From Isoetes taiwanensis (lineage: Eukaryota > Streptophyta > Lycopodiopsida > Isoetales > Isoetaceae): a stretch of 64,000 bases of DNA. The stretch's first letter is position 1. Each line of letters begins with the position of its first letter. This document shows, one piece after another, positions 59,886-64,000 of the stretch. A program made the translations under genes and the position numbers. The notes under the pieces were generated by a model. That model was not told the DNA's origin. It made no database searches and saw only the letters and a program-made list of their open reading frames with translations. The stretch is taken from NCBI GenBank assembly GCA_021234155.1, contig JAJEKV010000087.1, positions 2,247,146-2,311,145 on the forward strand. The letters run 5' to 3'.

Positions 59886-61162
59886 GAGTGTAATGAATGA
59901 TGCATTCTTCTTATATCTACATAGAAAATTACTCTATCAACTTACATATAGTGTAATTAGAGTTAAACCATGCAAATAACTAGATTTCTGGATGATGTAC
60001 AACCATAGGATTAACACATTAGAGGTTAAAAATTTGACTTAATTCCAAAATTATAGGCTGAAAACTCATCATTTACTAGCTAGTGATGTTTATTGATGAA
60101 TGAAAGTGAAGATCATGAAGTTTAAATATAAGAATAAAAAATTAAACCATATGACCTTTGATGCGTCTTTCTCAAACTTTGTAGAGAACACACTACATTT
60201 CTCCAAATAAGCCTTTCAAATGGTTCAAAATAAGGCAACGGACATACATATAGGTCCCCTATTTAGGTTGTGTGGCTTTCTTGCAGAAATATACGAAGAA
60301 ACATGGTTATTTTTTACTAATATAAAACTGGTATATCCATTGCTGCTACAAAGCATTAGAATTTTAGTAGGATGTTATAAGTAGGCCATCTTTTATGTAC
60401 ACTATATTTTTCATGAATGCGGGCCTTCCTTTGCAATATAACTCTTTATTTTCATATTGAAATAATATACTATTTAAAAGATATGGATATAATTAAGCAT
60501 GAACCATTTATGGTCTATAACTAGACCAATTGTATAGAGCATATATCTCTCACTAGCCCTATCCATTTTGTCCCCATAATGATACCATGGTTTCTTACCT
60601 TTAACAACATAATTTTTGAAAGGTGTAAGTGGAAGTCCATGTAGATTCAAATGGCGAATAAATACCCCATAAATTCACAGTTGTTTGTGCTTAAATATTG
60701 CCCTCAAATTATGCAAGCTCGTCTAACCAATTAATTTTATCCCATAGAGAACTGTACGCATAAACTATATTCTAAAGTTGAGATCAAAATTGATTAAGAT
60801 ATTGCCTCTATTAATTTTTAAACTTCCGGTCCTGTGAACCACGATTTATAGTCATCAACTTCCATATTTTTCTTTGAATTTTTTTTGCATTGATTTTATG
60901 ACATGAGACATTTTGAGAATGTGTTTTTCAAAGTCACATCTCGAGGCATAAATCTAGAATAAACATAGAAGACATATTTGAATTTAATGCTATAAAGTTT
61001 AATCCAAATCTCAAGGTTATGATCAAGAAATATTTTCATTACTAAAGTAAGCCAGAAGCTATTCATATCCCAAAATTCAACTTCAAATCAATTAACATAA
61101 GGAAGTTATTGATTTTAAATGGACCTATGGACCAATAATGGGCTCAGGTACAGAAAACTTTC
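59886..61162. other. No gene recognised
   Basis: Very AT-rich (many stops in all frames), with no repeat structure or transposon motif that I could pick out. Confidence 0.45.
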
Positions 61163-61480
61163 TTGATTTCTTGTTTCCATGTCTTTTGCTTTTTTAATGA
61201 GCTCAAGAGTGGGTCTTCTTCAGATCGGGAGGTCTTGTCGCCCGAGTTTGACAAGGTAAGCATTAGGCAGCTTAGGAGCAACAATTTTGATAGCATGTTT
61301 CCAGGGCTAGTGCAAATAGTGCAGGATGTTTGGGGTTCTGAAGCCCCTGCTGTTAGGGGTTATCAAGAGTGCAGGATTAAGCCTATTTGGATGGCAGATT
61401 TTTTTTCTGTGTATGAGCACGTTTTTTGTAGGAAGGACATTGCAAATCATCACATTCCATTGTATTTTGCCAACAAGTGA
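61163..61480 (+). CDS. Hypothetical ORF
   Basis: The frame is 105 codons. The middle part (SSDREVLSPEFDKVSIRQL, then WGSEAPAVRGYQECRIKPIW) has an ordinary protein composition, unlike most open frames nearby. A possible donor (AAG followed by GTAAGC) lies at about 61,255. It could be one or two exons of a plant gene or an unrecognised transposon gene. I do not recognise it. Confidence 0.25.
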   Translation: MISCFHVFCFFNELKSGSSSDREVLSPEFDKVSIRQLRSNNFDSMFPGLVQIVQDVWGSEAPAVRGYQECRIKPIWMADFFSVYEHVFCRKDIANHHIPLYFANK

Positions 61481-61761
61481 AACCCGGGATTAAAAAAACA
61501 AATCTAAAACTAAAAGGTGCGGCAAAGAGTTTGACCTTCAAAGGGGGCATCCTCGGCTCTATATGAAGGTCGTCCTCCATGGCATACATCTTCATTTCGA
61601 AGACGCTCCTCATCAGGGTAAGCTCGATCAACCCATTTTGAACCCCGTGATAGAACAAACAACTTGTGCCTTGATAAGTTTCTCAACTTCGGTGGAGTGA
61701 ACTTGGCTTACCATTCAGAATAGGATGGCCTCTTGATGAAGACACGATTCGGACCGAAGTC

Positions 61762-62082
61762 GGGTAAAAAGCATGTTAGGGTGTACCACTTTTGGAACCT
61801 CGCAAAAGTACATACACTAGGTAATGAGAACCGGTACTTTCTCATTTTTATTTTCATTAAAACTAGTACAAAGGTCCAAAATAAAAGTCAAGGACGCATT
61901 AATATTCAAAGTTAAGATAAAGATAATGCTACCGGAGACCAAAATATATATAAAAGTTCTAAAATATAACTTTTATTGAGATATTACACGGGTACCCAGT
62001 ACCCAGTCCTGGGTACCTTTTTAGGTACTTTTTTGGTCACTAAATAATACTTTTTAAGGGACACCCTAACATGCTTTTACCC
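61762..62082. mobile_element. 321-bp MITE-like element with 22-bp terminal inverted repeats
   Basis: The left end gggtaaaaagcatgttaggg (61,762-61,781, extending to 61,784) is the reverse complement of the right end 62,061-62,082, except for one A/T fewer in the homopolymer. The interior is AT-rich and non-coding, with a gggtacc/cagtaccc patch near 61,990. No clear target-site duplication was found, so the superfamily is open. Confidence 0.8.
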
Positions 62083-62148
62083 TGGCATCGAAGGAGCAGG
62101 CACAATAGCTGGAGTACGCCTGCGAACTGTAACCTTGGTCCTCGCCAT
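62080..62148 (-). pseudogene. Short N-terminal coding fragment (MARTK...) abutting the MITE
   Basis: From the ATG at 62,148 the minus strand reads MARTKVTVRRRTPAIVPAPS and then M-P-G, followed by a TAA that is formed by the inverted-repeat terminus itself. The codon composition looks protein-like, and the basic start recalls nuclear proteins. The interpretation is a first exon interrupted by, or ending at, the element. Family unknown. Confidence 0.3.
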
Positions 62149-62320
62149 TGAGCTCGATGTCGGGATAGGAAGATGGACGAAATAAAGCTGACCCGAGGAA
62201 GATGGACGGAATGAAGCTGCAGGGCAGAATTTTGGGAATGAGGCAGAAGAGGAAAGGGATGTTTGCATGCATAAGATTTCACACTTCGGGACCCGAGCCA
62301 TCCACCTCAATATTTTTTCA

Positions 62321-62450
62321 AATGTAAAATGTATAGGTTGATCAATATATGAGACCATGCATATGAGACCCTAAATGTAAAATGTATAGGTTGATGTTCA
62401 ATATATGAGACCATGCATATACGACCCTAAATGTAAAATGTATAGGTTGA
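62321..62450. repeat. 54-bp tandem repeat, about 2.4 units
   Basis: The phrase aatgtaaaatgtataggttg starts at 62,321, 62,374 and 62,429. Between occurrences lies caatatatgagaccatgcat. The period is 53-55 bp. Confidence 0.9.
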
Positions 62451-63454
62451 AATATCCCACATGCTTATCTCTTAAAACAAAACAGTTATATATAAGGTAG
62501 GTGTCTCCAATTTTAGGTTGGATTGGGTCCCGTGGTAAGAGCCCAACCCTTGCCACGAGGATCCATTCCTCTTGCAAAATGTTCCTTCACTCCACCCTCT
62601 TAAGTTCAAACTCGCCGCTTCAAATGCAATTCTAAGTTTTAACTTCATAAGCAACTGCAATTCTTACTGCAACTTCATAAGCATGTATATGTGGGATATT
62701 ATTAAGATTGACAAACGTATAAAATGCAATTTCAATTGCAATACATGTATGAATATGCTACTTCAAATACAATTCTAAGTTTTACATCATGGGGGCTTCT
62801 TGCAACTTCATAAGATTGACAAATGTATATCATGGGGCTCAGGGTTTAGGGTTAACAAATGCATAGAATGCAAGCTCAATTGCAAAACATGTATAAACTT
62901 GGAAAGCATGTATTAAGATTAAGAAATGCATGTATAGAAGTGCTATATAGACCCATTAGTTTACATGATTAGTTGCTATCTCGGTTTAAGAAGAGTATAA
63001 CCCATTTGATATTATAGCAAATTATATTTAACAAAAAATACATGGAAAATACCTTTGGAGACCCTGATTTTCTCTAATGTTTTTGCTATAGTTTCACGGA
63101 AATTTGGCAAAAGGATAGCAAACTATGGGATCATCAATAGTTCTAATATGTTCTAATTAACCCTAAACCCATAACACACTTATGAAGTTAGAATAAACAA
63201 TGTGACCATATGCAAGTGATGTGGAAACTTATGCCCCTATATGTAGAAACTTATGTGATGTAGAACAATGTGACCATATGAAACTTATGTAGACCATATT
63301 CAAGAGATGATCACGGAATTATGGCTAAAGAAATGGAGCTAGAATTTCACGCTAATGTAAATGAGATAGGTAGTCAATAAGTTCACAGTATTAACTAGCA
63401 ATGAGATTAGCTATAGTTTCATGGAAATTTGACAAAGGGAATGGATGCTCACGG
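62451..63454. other. No gene recognised; loosely repetitive AT-rich DNA
   Basis: Phrases such as ttcaattgcaa, catgtata, and aacttcataag recur irregularly between 62,600 and 62,930, suggesting an eroded tandem array. No coding sequence or RNA gene was seen. Confidence 0.45.
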
Positions 63455-64000
63455 AAGCCAGGGTGTTTAAGCCACGTTGGCATGTTGGAGCCTAAGTGGC
63501 ATGTTGGGGAGCCAATGTGGCATGTTTTGAGCCACCTTGACATGTTTGAGCTACCTTGACATGTTGGAGCCCTGGCATGTTGGAGCCCGCTTAACATGTT
63601 TGAGCCACCTTGGCATGTTGGAGCCAGCGTGGCATGTTTTAGACACCTTGGCATGTTTGAGCCTAGGTGGCATGTTGGAGCCTAGGTGGCATGTTGGAGT
63701 CTAGGTGGCATGTTGAAAGCCCACGTGGCATGTTTGAGCCACCTTGGCATGTTGGAGCCTATGTGACATGTTGGAGCCTAGGTGGCATGTTTGAGCCACC
63801 TTGGCACGTTTGAGCTTTGGTGGCATATTGGTGCCTAGGCGACATGCTTGAGCCACCTTGGCAGGTTGAAGCCTAGGTGGCACGTTGGATCCCGGGCATG
63901 TTTGAGCCACCTTGGCATGTTGGAGCCTATGTGGCATGTTTGAGGCACGTTGGCATGTTGGAGCCTGGGTGGCATGTTGGAGCCCACGCCGCATGTTTGA
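63455..64000. repeat. 19-bp minisatellite array running off the window
   Basis: The basic unit is 19 bp with two alternating variants, gcatgtttgagccaccttg and gcatgttggagcctaggtg, in about 28 copies with a few short units. Because the unit has no stop in most frames, it produces long spurious open frames on the minus strand (63,391-63,654; 63,701-63,994) with a 19-residue period. The right end lies outside the window. Confidence 0.92.

Noticed and set aside
63391-63994. Minus-strand Cys-rich proteins
   Set aside because: Direct consequence of the 19-bp minisatellite, open in most frames.
63455-64000. CRISPR-like array
   Set aside because: The unit is only 19 bp with no unique spacers, and the sequence is plant nuclear DNA.

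Overview
The window is nuclear DNA of a land plant. It is AT-rich, full of degraded retrotransposons and small DNA transposons, and its one large gene encodes a PLS-class pentatricopeptide repeat (PPR) protein. The motif style of that protein and the repeat content suggest a seed-free vascular plant (fern or lycophyte), but this is inference. No bacterial, phage, plasmid or CRISPR feature was seen.

Layout. A block of about 19 kb (1-19,320, copy A) recurs in the same orientation at 33,568-52,285 (copy B), with about 14.2 kb of unshared sequence between. Both copies carry the same parts in the same order: (i) a minus-strand gene for a small protein resembling plant membrane-associated kinase regulators, with a 51-bp internal repeat; (ii) a broken minus-strand gene for an HUH (Rep-type) endonuclease, best explained as a replitron-like transposon; (iii) a 5'-truncated L1-type LINE; (iv) the 3' six exons of a multi-exon gene of unknown function with clean, phase-consistent GT-AG introns; (v) a Ty1/copia element that carries a second, GC-rich LINE inside its pre-integrase region; (vi) the 3' end of a third LINE with an (ATT)n tail.

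The spacer (19,321-33,567) has no gene I can name. It holds LINE-related remnants, degenerate short tandem repeats and a nearly perfect 100-bp inverted repeat. To the right of copy B come unassigned DNA, a tRNA-like pol III signature, the PPR gene (57,702-54,821, minus strand, one proposed intron and two frameshifts), a second tRNA-like site, a diverged 330-bp tandem duplication, a copia scrap, a 321-bp inverted-repeat element and, at the right edge, a 19-bp minisatellite that runs out of the window.

How the parts relate. Apart from the PPR gene, the kinase-regulator-like gene and possibly the six-exon gene, everything recognisable is mobile DNA or its debris. The two block copies are useful as an internal comparison. 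They share old lesions, such as an in-frame stop in the Rep gene, and differ by clean structural events: a 491-bp deletion in B, loss of the copia YVDD segment in B, and a 44-bp tandem duplication in B. They also differ by many small changes concentrated at CTG/CAG and CG sites. Those look more like methylation-associated read errors than evolution, so many apparent frameshifts here should not be trusted without the reads.
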